NCBI GenBank assembly: GCA_022650485.1
Contig: JALCPP010000007.1
Coordinates: forward strand, 62,001-126,000
Length of the DNA stretch: 64,000 nucleotides
DNA from: Oscillospiraceae bacterium
GTDB lineage: Bacteria; Bacillota; Clostridia; Oscillospirales; Acutalibacteraceae
Direction: 5' to 3'
Shown: one piece after another, positions 27,416 through 36,613 of the stretch
Position numbering within the stretch: the first letter of the stretch is position 1
Layout of the letters: each line of letters starts with the position of its first letter
Position numbers and translations under genes: made by a program
Notes under the pieces: model-generated
Database searches by the model: none
What the model saw: only the letters and a program-made list of their open reading frames with translations
What the model was told of the DNA's origin: nothing

Positions 27416-28965
27416 TTCTCGCCCTCCTCGGTTTCCAAAACATTTAATCGGTGCAGTATTTCCGCAGCTGCAAGCAGGGAAAACAAATCAATACATACAC
27501 TGAAAATCAGACAGTAGCGCGACAGCTCTGCCGTTCCGCTTCGCAAAACAATATATGCCATATGTAAAAGACCGGCAGCCATCACAGCCCAAAAGGTATT
27601 GAGTGCAACGGTCCTGGTCTGGCGCGGCAGCCGGCGGATACTCCATTTTGAGAGCAGCATGCTGTAAGTAATTGCCACAACCAGCAGGTAACCCAGCGTT
27701 TGGGGTGCCGACCGCATCCGAAAATTACTGGCCAGCGCAAACAGCGGCGTCCGGCTACGCGCGGGCATGCCGGCAGAGCTTTCATAGTTTCCGCAGTAAT
27801 CGCTGCGCACATGAAATGCCGACTTCACACCCAGTTCCAGCAGCATTCCCATGGAAGCGGGATGCCGCGCATAATAAAGCATCAGCCGCGGCGTAGAATA
27901 CCGGTCGTAAAAGCCGCGCTTCAACTCCGAATTATCCGCTTTAACAAGCGGGTAAGCACTGTATGACGAAATATCAGTCAACGTTTCAAACCGCGCATCA
28001 ATTCCGAACTCCGCCAGCGTCTTTTCCGGATTTGAAGATTCCAGAAGTACTCCAGTGGTCATGGAATTCAACTTGGAATCCTGGCTGAACCGTGAACTGC
28101 CGCCGATCAGCGTACCGCATCCCGCCACAATCAGAACGGCTGCGGAAAGAACCGCCGCAACCCGTGTAGGGCGCCGAGCATGATCCATTCCAATCTGCCG
28201 CAGGCAAAACACAGCCAACACAAAACCAAGCACGGCGCAGTGCTGTTCACAAAGAGTCAGACCAGCCCCGAAGATGGACAGCAGCGCCAGTTTGGCGGTA
28301 TCAGCACGTCCCGGCATCTGAAGGGAAAGACACAGCCCGCAGCAATACAACAGCCCAATCAGCCAAACGGCCTGTGGATAAAGAGAATTAAAATAAGCAA
28401 GATAGGAAACATCAGAAAAAAGTAAAACTGCCGCCGCACCGATTACGGTCCCCTCTGAAGCGTATTGCGCGCGAAGCGCCGCCTGCTTTACAAGAAGCCA
28501 GACGGCAGGCAAGTACAGACACAGATAAATCAAAGCCAGAAAGCGCACATCAAACATATTGTCCGGCGTAAACAGGCTGTCAAGGCCCATGGCAAGCCGG
28601 ATCAAAATCAAATGAGTGGAAAATCCCCCGCCGGCGGCAGGCGCTGCGCGCTGATAGGTTTTAACAAAATAGGCGCCTACGGGCTGTTTAGAATCGGCAG
28701 CCTGGTACTTTAACCCGGCATGCTGCAAAACCGTGTTTAACGAACCATCATCCGCCACCCCAATATAGCGCGGCACAAACAGCAAAATTACGGCAGCAAG
28801 AAAACAGACAGCCGTCGCGGTCAGCGCAACAGCCGTCGCGGAATAGTGCCGCTTCATGCGGCGGTTATAAGCCCGCCGCAAATTTTTTAATATTTCTAAG
28901 AAAGATTTCAGTAATGATAAAATTCTTGTCAAAACCGACGCACCATGCTCCGTTTGCTTCACCAT
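27412..28965 (-). CDS. Multi-pass membrane protein, single-unit relative of the duplicated protein at 10428-13601
   Basis: 517 residues with a cytoplasmic N-terminus (about 45 residues) and roughly ten hydrophobic helices. The first outer loop (VADDGSLNTVLQHAGLKYQ) and the later block with YYARHPASMGMLLELG correspond to the DYGQYESIMRQVG and HPxxL blocks found twice in the 1057-residue protein of this operon. The two genes therefore share a family. I infer a GT-C-like or polymerase-like role but see no catalytic motif. AGAGGA precedes the ATG, six bases after the wecB stop. No function should be assigned beyond exopolysaccharide context. Confidence 0.6.
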   Translation of the reverse strand: MVKQTEHGASVLTRILSLLKSFLEILKNLRRAYNRRMKRHYSATAVALTATAVCFLAAVILLFVPRYIGVADDGSLNTVLQHAGLKYQAADSKQPVGAYFVKTYQRAAPAAGGGFSTHLILIRLAMGLDSLFTPDNMFDVRFLALIYLCLYLPAVWLLVKQAALRAQYASEGTVIGAAAVLLFSDVSYLAYFNSLYPQAVWLIGLLYCCGLCLSLQMPGRADTAKLALLSIFGAGLTLCEQHCAVLGFVLAVFCLRQIGMDHARRPTRVAAVLSAAVLIVAGCGTLIGGSSRFSQDSKLNSMTTGVLLESSNPEKTLAEFGIDARFETLTDISSYSAYPLVKADNSELKRGFYDRYSTPRLMLYYARHPASMGMLLELGVKSAFHVRSDYCGNYESSAGMPARSRTPLFALASNFRMRSAPQTLGYLLVVAITYSMLLSKWSIRRLPRQTRTVALNTFWAVMAAGLLHMAYIVLRSGTAELSRYCLIFSVCIDLFSLLAAAEILHRLNVLETEEGEK

Positions 28966-28970
28966 GTCCG

Positions 28971-30122
28971 TTATTCCTCTTCTATTCTTTCAGCAAGGCC
29001 CGCATCTGCGTCCCAGTTGCCTTGCAGAAGGGCTTGCGCTATCTGACGGCATGCGGTCCCGCTGCCGTATGGATTGACGGCGCACGCTGCCTTCCGGTAT
29101 ACCTTCCGGTCGGAAAGCAAAACGGCCGCCGTACGGTAGATACACTTTTCATCTGTTCCCACCAAGAACAAAGCACCGGCTGACACTCCTTCCGGCCTTT
29201 CCGTTACCTTGCGCAGAACAATTACCGGCTTTCCAAGCGCAGGCGCTTCTTCCTGAATTCCGCCGCTGTCGGTCAGAATCAGTTCTGCACGCGCCATAAA
29301 ATTATGAAAGTCCAGCACATCCAGCGGCTCGGTCAAACAAATATTGGGTTCGCCATCCAGCCACTCATGCGCCAGTGCCCGAATAGAAGGGTTCATGTGC
29401 ATCGGATACACAACTCGAACTTCAGGAAAATCCCGTGCCAGGCGGCGCACAGCGGCAAAAATATGCCGAAACGGCATCCCGCTATTTTCCCTGCGGTGCG
29501 CGGTCAAAAGTAAAAGCCTTCCGTCCGCCGCCCAATCAAGAATTGGATGTTGATAATCTTTACAAACCGTGGTTTTCAGCGCATCAATCGAAGTATTACC
29601 GGTCACAAAGACCGACTCAGGCGGATGCCCCTCTCGCAAAAGGTTTTTTGCGGCCGCCGGCGTAGGCGCAAAGTGGATTCTCGCAATCAGACTGATGCTT
29701 TCACGGTTGAATTCTTCCGGAAACGGCGCTTCAAGGTCATCCGTGCGCAAACCGGCTTCCACATGCCCCACCGGAATATGCAAATAGAAACAGGCCAACG
29801 CTGTGCCGTACGCAGTGGATGTATCACCATGTACTAAGACAAGATCCGGTGCTTCCCGCTGAAGAACCCGAGCCATGCCGGTCAGCACCGATGTTGTAAT
29901 ATCGAATAGCGTTTGGCTGCGCTGCATAATATCCAGATTTTCGTCAGGAACCACCTGAAAACAATTCAGTACCTGCCAAAGCATTTCTTTATGCTGACCT
30001 GTCACGCAAACATACACATGAAATTCAGGGTGAATCTTTAGTTCCTTAACCAGCGGGCACATTTTAATCGCTTCCGGCCGTGTACCAAATACCAGCATGA
30101 TTTTTCGCTTTCGTTTTAACAT
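28971..30122 (-). CDS. wecB: UDP-N-acetylglucosamine 2-epimerase (non-hydrolysing)
   Basis: Interconverts UDP-GlcNAc and UDP-ManNAc in the cytoplasm. 383 residues, the normal length. Recognisable are VFGTRPEAIKMCPLV at the N-terminus, VHGDTSTAYGTALACF, VGHVEAGLRTDD and TDSGGIQEEAPALGKPV, which line the active site. A GGGGACAAAGGGCGG stretch precedes the ATG. It is the first gene of the twelve-gene exopolysaccharide operon, behind a strong promoter and a 280-base leader. Its presence suggests that ManNAc enters the polymer, a side chain or a linkage unit; alternatively it serves teichoic-acid synthesis. The enzyme identity is firm. Confidence 0.92.
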   Translation of the reverse strand: MLKRKRKIMLVFGTRPEAIKMCPLVKELKIHPEFHVYVCVTGQHKEMLWQVLNCFQVVPDENLDIMQRSQTLFDITTSVLTGMARVLQREAPDLVLVHGDTSTAYGTALACFYLHIPVGHVEAGLRTDDLEAPFPEEFNRESISLIARIHFAPTPAAAKNLLREGHPPESVFVTGNTSIDALKTTVCKDYQHPILDWAADGRLLLLTAHRRENSGMPFRHIFAAVRRLARDFPEVRVVYPMHMNPSIRALAHEWLDGEPNICLTEPLDVLDFHNFMARAELILTDSGGIQEEAPALGKPVIVLRKVTERPEGVSAGALFLVGTDEKCIYRTAAVLLSDRKVYRKAACAVNPYGSGTACRQIAQALLQGNWDADAGLAERIEEE

Positions 30123-30410
30123 CCGCCCTTTGTCCCCTTTAGCCTGTCATTGAAGCCGATATAAATTGTATTACCAAGCAACAAGTAAACAACATTTTTC
30201 CGTAGAAAAGCAGCTGTTTGATAACGGCCAACATCAACTGGCCTCGCATCAAAAAAAGCACTGACATTTTCTGTTGGAAAATATTATGCCCGCAAGTAAG
30301 GAAATAACAATAAAATAGTTGCTTATTTATATTAAACCGAATTGACGGTAATAACTAAAATAAATACAAGCATCATTTTCCATTAAATGTAATTGTATAC
30401 ATTTTTTTCT
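30123..30410 (-). promoter_or_regulatory. Long 5' leader of the exopolysaccharide operon, no known riboswitch recognised
   Basis: About 280 bases lie between the predicted transcription start and wecB. The leader contains no open frame of note. It has a small GGCCA/TGGCC hairpin and a run of seven T on the transcript strand near 30255. I tried to fit c-di-GMP riboswitch and other common motifs and could not. Confidence 0.35.
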
Positions 30411-30439
30411 AGTATAACATATTCCTATGAAAGCTACAA
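30411..30439 (-). promoter_or_regulatory. Sigma-A-like promoter of the exopolysaccharide operon
   Basis: On the minus strand TTGTAG (30439-30434) and TATACT (30416-30411) are spaced by 17 bases. This is the only good promoter I see before wecB, and it implies a long untranslated leader. Confidence 0.6.
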
Positions 30440-30507
30440 GAACAGATTCATAAAATCTATCTTATTCTGTTACCGGCACAGCGTCTGCCGCAAAATTAGC
30501 TGCATAT

Positions 30508-30555
30508 AAAAAAAGCCCTTTGCCTGAAATGAAACCATTCCAGACAAAGGGCTTT
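30508..30555 (-). terminator. Intrinsic terminator of gap
   Basis: On the minus strand a stem of AAAGCCCTTTGTCTGGAATG paired with CATTTCAGGCAAAGGGCTTT is followed by a T run. It begins about 30 bases after the gap stop codon and insulates gap from the exopolysaccharide operon. Confidence 0.9.
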
Positions 30556-30583
30556 CAGTGAAAACAGAAATTCGTAATATATC

Positions 30584-31606
<1,023 letters not shown>

Positions 31607-31648
31607 CTACCTCCTAATTTTTGGGGCCATTCTTTTTTTTCCTATCCT

Positions 31649-31677
31649 ATTTTATTACAACATCGATAAATTTACAA
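31649..31677 (-). promoter_or_regulatory. Sigma-A-like promoter of gap
   Basis: On the minus strand TTGTAA (31677-31672) and TAAAAT (31654-31649) are spaced by 17 bases, about 50 bases before the gap start codon. Confidence 0.6.
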
Positions 31678-31697
31678 GCGTTTTGATAATATTTGAA

Positions 31698-32702
31698 CTA
31701 GCTTTCTTTTGCAGAGGGATCTTCCGGGGTATAAAACGGGCTGCTGCCGCCCCCAACAAACTTTTTTCCACTACCGCAGCTTTTTGAAAGAAACCCGACA
31801 CAGGCCGAAAGGGAAATCTCTTCTTTTGGCGCTGTGGCAACCGTTTCCCCTGTTTTTTCCTGCTGCTGCAATTCACGAGATACCGCCGGTTCAGCAGAGG
31901 GTTCCGTTTTGGCCGGAGAATCATCCGAATGAACTGCAAAAAGGAAAGCGATGATATAAAACGCCAGCACAATGTTTGCCATATGAAGACCGATGGACAC
32001 AAATCCCGCCGTTTCCCCCATGCTGAAATACTGAATGCAGCTTGGCACACCTGTCACCAGCATCAGCAGCGCCGCTGGCAGACCCACCATAAAAATCATT
32101 TTGCCAGCTTTTTCACTTTCTATCCCCGTCAGCAATTTTGCCTGCACAAACAGGAATAAAAGGAGAAAAACAACCGTAAATGTATGGTAGACATCCTCTA
32201 CCAGATTGACAGCAGCCGAATAGGCAATAAACAAAACCACCAAAAAGATACAGCCCCAGACCGATGGAATCAACGCAACAAGCGGTCGGCTCGCCACTGT
32301 ACGCAGCCCGGCAGCAAAATCGTAGGCTGTCAGCAGCAGTACGACACCGGCTAAAATTCCCGCGTAAGAAAAGATTCGGTAAAAAATCTGTCCCTCCGTC
32401 AGAAATCCGGCTCCTATTCCAACGGCAGACTGAACCAACACAAAAGCTCCTGCAATTGCACCGCAAACAGCCACAGGAATGCTTTTCAGAGGCTTTGCGC
32501 TGATTTTTGGCACCTCGGTTCGCGCGGCAAAAAGCACGGTTAAAAGAATTCCTGCGGCCAGCACAGCGGATGCCGCCCCCACAACTCTGCCGCCGTCCGA
32601 ATAAAATCCGGTCTGCGCATTCAGGTACCGGAGCATCGCATAAATTCTTATCGGCAGGACCAATGCCAGAGTGATCCAAAAAGCGATCCAGGATCGTTTC
32701 AT
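31698..32702 (-). CDS. Integral membrane protein of unknown function
   Basis: 334 residues with about eight hydrophobic helices (for example AFWITLALVLPIRIYAML and MIFMVGLPAALLMLVTGV) and a Glu/Pro/Thr-rich C-terminal tail ending in a Ser/Gly-rich stretch (CGSGKKFVGGGSSPF). I recognise no family. The longer frame begins at 32897 inside the citrate synthase gene; GGGGG upstream of the ATG at 32702 decides the start. It lies 19 bases after the citrate synthase stop, so the two are probably co-transcribed. No catalytic motif is visible and I assign no function. Confidence 0.7.
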   Translation of the reverse strand: MKRSWIAFWITLALVLPIRIYAMLRYLNAQTGFYSDGGRVVGAASAVLAAGILLTVLFAARTEVPKISAKPLKSIPVAVCGAIAGAFVLVQSAVGIGAGFLTEGQIFYRIFSYAGILAGVVLLLTAYDFAAGLRTVASRPLVALIPSVWGCIFLVVLFIAYSAAVNLVEDVYHTFTVVFLLLFLFVQAKLLTGIESEKAGKMIFMVGLPAALLMLVTGVPSCIQYFSMGETAGFVSIGLHMANIVLAFYIIAFLFAVHSDDSPAKTEPSAEPAVSRELQQQEKTGETVATAPKEEISLSACVGFLSKSCGSGKKFVGGGSSPFYTPEDPSAKES

Positions 32703-32721
32703 ATTGTTTCCCCCAAAATAG

Positions 32722-34092
32722 TTAGGTTCTTTGGTCAATTGGTACATACGGAACGTTCTTCGAAAGAGACCGGTAAGCCGGGCGCATAATACGTCCGCAC
32801 GTTTCCATTTCCTCAATTCGGTGGGCACACCATCCCGCGATTCTGGAAACAGCGAAAAGCGGCGTGTACAAGTCACTCGGAATTCCAAGCATCTCATAGA
32901 TCAATCCGGAATAGAAATCCACATTTGCGCACATCACTTTCGGCTTCCCCGTTACTTTTGCAAACACATCCGGCGAGAGCCGCTCCACCCGCTCAAAAAG
33001 TTCCAGTTTATCTTTCATGCCGCGCTTTTCAGCCAGCCTGCGGGCCTGAGTCCGCAGAATTACGGCACGCGGATCAGAAAGAGTATATACCGCATGACCG
33101 ATGCCATAAATTAATCCGGAATGGTCAGACACCTTTCTGCGCAATATTTTTTCCAAATATTCCGACACTTCGTCGTCGTCTTTCCAATCCTTCACGCTGT
33201 CCATCAAACCGTTCATCATCATCATAACGCGATGATTCGCGCCGCCGTGTCTGGGACCCTTTAACGACCCGATCGCAGCGCTGATAGCTGAATAAATATC
33301 GGTTCCGGTGGAAGAAAGAACCCGAGTGGTAAATGTGGAGTTATTGCCGCCGCCGTGCTCCGCGTGAACCATCATGCAGATATCAAGCAGCTTTGCCTCC
33401 TCATCCGTAAACGAACGATCCGGACGAATCGCGTTCAAAATTGATTCCGCCGTGGATTGTTTTGGGTCCAGCGGATGAAAGTACATGCTTTTTTTATCAA
33501 ATCTGCGGCGTTTCACCTGGTAGGCATACGTCATGATGGTAGGAAGACGCGCAATCAGCTGAATCGCCTGGCGCATATTGTTATCCAAAAGTGAATTATC
33601 CGGGTCTTTATCATAAGAATACAGCGCCAGCACAGACCGGGCCAGCTTGTTCATCACATTTCTAGAAGGGGCCTTAATTATCATGTCTTCCGCAAAATAC
33701 TCCGGCAGTTCACGAAAACTGCTCAGTACTTTTTTAAAATGCTCCAGCTGACTGTGTGTCGGCTGCTTTCCAAAAAGCAACAGCCACGCAACTTCTTCAA
33801 AACCAAATCGATTTTCCGAGATACAGCCGTTCACAATATCTTTTAAATCAATCCCGCGGTAAGTCAGTTTTCCGACATCCGGAATCAACTCGCCATCGGC
33901 AATCAGGTACCCGTGGACATTACAGATTAACGTAAGCCCAGCCATAACACCGGTACCATCCGGATTGCGCAATCCACGCTTCACCTGATAAAGATCGAAT
34001 TTTTCAGGGGCAATCCGGTTGTTGGCGCGGAACTCGTTGCAAAGAGCTTCCAATTCCGGGCTGTGATTTTCCAGATTGATTTCCGCCATCAT
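32722..34092 (-). CDS. gltA: Citrate synthase
   Basis: Condenses acetyl-CoA and oxaloacetate to citrate. About 456 residues. Family motifs include DGELIPDVGKLTYRGIDL, HAEHGGGNNSTFTTRVLSST with an active-site His, SLKGPRHGGANHRVM and IYGIGHAVYTLSDPRA. Two adjacent ATGs (34092 and 34089) follow AAAGG; either could start. The protein has a clostridial-type N-terminal extension before the catalytic region. It has its own promoter and is probably transcribed with the membrane protein after it. Other citrate-cycle genes are not in the window, so it likely serves glutamate synthesis. Confidence 0.93.
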   Translation of the reverse strand: MMAEINLENHSPELEALCNEFRANNRIAPEKFDLYQVKRGLRNPDGTGVMAGLTLICNVHGYLIADGELIPDVGKLTYRGIDLKDIVNGCISENRFGFEEVAWLLLFGKQPTHSQLEHFKKVLSSFRELPEYFAEDMIIKAPSRNVMNKLARSVLALYSYDKDPDNSLLDNNMRQAIQLIARLPTIMTYAYQVKRRRFDKKSMYFHPLDPKQSTAESILNAIRPDRSFTDEEAKLLDICMMVHAEHGGGNNSTFTTRVLSSTGTDIYSAISAAIGSLKGPRHGGANHRVMMMMNGLMDSVKDWKDDDEVSEYLEKILRRKVSDHSGLIYGIGHAVYTLSDPRAVILRTQARRLAEKRGMKDKLELFERVERLSPDVFAKVTGKPKVMCANVDFYSGLIYEMLGIPSDLYTPLFAVSRIAGWCAHRIEEMETCGRIMRPAYRSLSKNVPYVPIDQRT

Positions 34093-34177
34093 AACACCTT
34101 TCTTTCCACAATAAAATAAAAGCCGCTGTTCCGTGCGGAACGCAACGCGGCCCGATAGCAAAATTTATGTTAAGTGT

Positions 34178-34206
34178 ATTTTATCCTACCAACCCTTTAA
34201 AGTCAA
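34178..34206 (-). promoter_or_regulatory. Sigma-A-like promoter of the citrate synthase gene
   Basis: On the minus strand TTGACT (34206-34201) and TAAAAT (34183-34178) are spaced by 17 bases, about 85 bases before the start codon. Confidence 0.65.
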
Positions 34207-34355
34207 GTATTTCCTACTCAAGTCAAGAGCAATTCTGCAATATTATGTCACTGTTCCTTCATTTTATTTTGAATTAATCGCTATATTGAATTATATTGGA
34301 ATGTATTTGAATCATTTAAATAGAATCATGTAGAATGGTAAAGGAGGGAAATGAA

Positions 34356-35357
34356 GTGAAATTCTCAAAAGGAAATTTTCTTTTATGTTTCATTCTTTTT
34401 CTTACAATGTTTTTCATTCCGTTTGTAGCTTTCGGCAATCCGGCCGCAGGAAAGTCCGGTTCTCAAAAAGAAAAAATTTCCACCCCAAAACTGCAGACAA
34501 CCAAAAATTCCTTTCGCATTTTAGACTCATCAACCAAGCAGATTCTAACCGTCAGCGACCAGGACTTTGTGCCCGGAGCCGTTGCCGCCGAAATCTCACC
34601 CAATGCAAAATCGGAAGCCTTGAAAGCCCAGGCGGTAGCCTGTTATACCTATTACAGCCGTTTGCGTGAAGCACAGAAAAAAGCGCCAGACCCCTCACTA
34701 AATGGAGCAGATTTTTCCGCTGATTTGCAAAACGGCCAAAAGTATTTAACTGACGAACTGCGCCAAAAGCGCTGGGGCAGCCACTATAACGAATACGCAC
34801 AGGCGCTCAAGACTGCCATCGACCCAATTTTTGGGCAGGTTCTGCGCTACAACGGGGAATTGATTGAAGCCACTTACTACGCCATCTCATCCGGAAACAC
34901 GGAATCCTCCGCGGATATCTGGGGCGGAGAACGCCCCTATTTGGTTTCTGTAGCCAGTCCCGGTGATCGCTTTGCGGGCGGATACCAAACAACCGTTACC
35001 CTTACAGAAGATAAAATGAAAGAAGCAATTCTTTCCGCCGCGCCGGATGCGGACCTTTCCGGCTCTCCGTCCGGCTGGGTCGGAACCGCCAAACGCACTG
35101 CCGGCGGCTCCGTCAAAGAACTTCTTCTGGGCGGCAAAGCCGTGACAGGAAACGAAGCACGGAACGCATTCGGGCTTCGTTCCGCAAATTTTACCGTGAG
35201 CTATGCCAACGGACAGTTTTCTTTTTTGGTCCTCGGTTACGGTCACGACGTCGGGATGAGCCAAACCGGCGCACAGTACATGGCAAAGGAAGGCGCCAAT
35301 TATCGGCAGATTCTTTCCTGGTACTACCCGACCGCCACACTGACAGCAACAACATAA
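34356..35357 (+). CDS. SpoIID/LytB-domain sporulation protein
   Basis: A secreted or anchored peptidoglycan-acting protein of 333 residues. SpoIID is a lytic transglycosylase used in forespore engulfment. The N-terminus is a hydrophobic signal/anchor (FLLCFILFLTMFFIPFVAFG). The core has VPGAVAAEISPNAKSEALKA and AQAVACYTYYSR (with the conserved Glu), SSGNTESSADIWGGERPYL, and the C-terminal GYGHDVGMSQTGAQYMA motif. AAGGAGG stands eight bases before a GTG at 34356; the ATG at 34335 would put this site inside the coding region. It is divergent from citrate synthase. A LytB-type amidase enhancer is the alternative within the same family. Confidence 0.85.
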   Translation: MKFSKGNFLLCFILFLTMFFIPFVAFGNPAAGKSGSQKEKISTPKLQTTKNSFRILDSSTKQILTVSDQDFVPGAVAAEISPNAKSEALKAQAVACYTYYSRLREAQKKAPDPSLNGADFSADLQNGQKYLTDELRQKRWGSHYNEYAQALKTAIDPIFGQVLRYNGELIEATYYAISSGNTESSADIWGGERPYLVSVASPGDRFAGGYQTTVTLTEDKMKEAILSAAPDADLSGSPSGWVGTAKRTAGGSVKELLLGGKAVTGNEARNAFGLRSANFTVSYANGQFSFLVLGYGHDVGMSQTGAQYMAKEGANYRQILSWYYPTATLTATT

Positions 35358-35406
35358 AAAGAAAACCTAAAAGGCCTTGCGGGTCCGTCAAAAGCATTTT
35401 TCCGTG

Positions 35407-36582
35407 TTACCGCCGCAGTTTATTGGCAAAGGAAACATCGCAAAGCTGTTTGATACTGTATACAGCGGCAGCTTTTTTAATTCCATTTTGTTTTATATAT
35501 TTGTAAATATCCAGGTTGTAATATCTGAGATCAATCATATGAATTTCAGAGAAATTTTGAGACAGGTAAGGAATCATCGAATTGGCAAAGGAATCTTTCA
35601 GCAAAAGCAGTTTTCCGCCCTTGGCATCCGGATTTTTTACCACCGTAACCGATGGATTTCCGCCAAGATAAGCCGAATATTTGTCCTTTTTACTCAAATA
35701 TTCTTCCCAATAGATTCCCTGATGCGTTTTTTTGCCCGTCACCTGAACAACAGAGGACTGTGCTTTTGCATAAGGAATCACCAGCACGTCCGGCTTCTGC
35801 CAGGTATTGACCGCCTTTGAATACAGCGTACCGTAAAAAGGCTGCGGCACTGTTCGATACTCAAATGCGCTCTGTTCCACACAAGGAAAACCCATCGCCT
35901 TCGAAAGTGCCGAATAACCAATATACGCGCCGTATGTGTTCCAATGATGATCAGTTTTAAAATAATAATCGCCGCCTGCTTTCAGACTGAGCCGGTCAAA
36001 CAGATCAATCACCGTTGCTTTTTGCCCCACAGCCTGTTTCAGCGCATCAAGCTCCTGTCTCTGGTCGTGATTCGGCGCGGAATACGGAAGGTTCTCAGGC
36101 TGTTCCTGAGAGCCGGAGGGCACCGGCAAAATAGTCAGCGAGGTACCGGATTTTCCCGCAAATTCCGCCAACGCAGAAGCATTGTCGCGGAAAGTCCCGT
36201 TTTTATCAGGCAGAAGCACCTCATAAATATGGTCGTCTTTTCCAAAGTAAACGCCGCCCTGCGCAGGCGATGTACTGTAATTTGCAGCAAGGTCACGCTT
36301 GCCCAGCAGCAGCTGTTCCGAAGTATTCAGAGAAACAAGAGTTTCTCGAAGCGGAAAATGATCGCTGACATAGTTTTCAGACGACTTCATAAAGCTTCCA
36401 TCTAAGATGGTACTCAGTGTTGGAACCGGCGTAGACTCCAGCTTCCTATTTTCGTTTTCTGAAAATTCCTGTTTTGGTGCAGCCAGCAGCCAACCCATCC
36501 CCACCAAGATCGATACGGCAAGCAGCAGCATCGCCGAAACTGGAGCCGGACGGCATCCGGTCCATTTTTTTAATTGGAGCAT
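35407..36582 (-). CDS. DHHW-family SGNH-like protein (AlgJ/AlgX-like)
   Basis: 391 residues with an N-terminal membrane helix (VSAMLLLAVSILVGMGWLL). It has the family hallmarks ENENRKLESTPVPTLSTI, YVSDHFPLRE and YFKTDHHWNTYGAYIGY, the last holding the D-H-H-W signature. Members are extracytoplasmic and finish polysaccharide O-acetylation with an MBOAT partner. That partner lies directly upstream (36614-38005), so the pair forms a two-gene acylation unit. The substrate cannot be read from the sequence. It is convergent with the SpoIID-like gene. Confidence 0.85.
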   Translation of the reverse strand: MLQLKKWTGCRPAPVSAMLLLAVSILVGMGWLLAAPKQEFSENENRKLESTPVPTLSTILDGSFMKSSENYVSDHFPLRETLVSLNTSEQLLLGKRDLAANYSTSPAQGGVYFGKDDHIYEVLLPDKNGTFRDNASALAEFAGKSGTSLTILPVPSGSQEQPENLPYSAPNHDQRQELDALKQAVGQKATVIDLFDRLSLKAGGDYYFKTDHHWNTYGAYIGYSALSKAMGFPCVEQSAFEYRTVPQPFYGTLYSKAVNTWQKPDVLVIPYAKAQSSVVQVTGKKTHQGIYWEEYLSKKDKYSAYLGGNPSVTVVKNPDAKGGKLLLLKDSFANSMIPYLSQNFSEIHMIDLRYYNLDIYKYIKQNGIKKAAAVYSIKQLCDVSFANKLRR

Positions 36583-36613
36583 CTTCTTCCTCCTTCATCA
36601 TCGGCAATGTCTA

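Noticed and set aside
30123-30410. Possible c-di-GMP or other riboswitch in the wecB leader
   Set aside because: The conserved blocks of the c-di-GMP classes are not present; only a short GGCC hairpin is found, so I left it as an unassigned leader.
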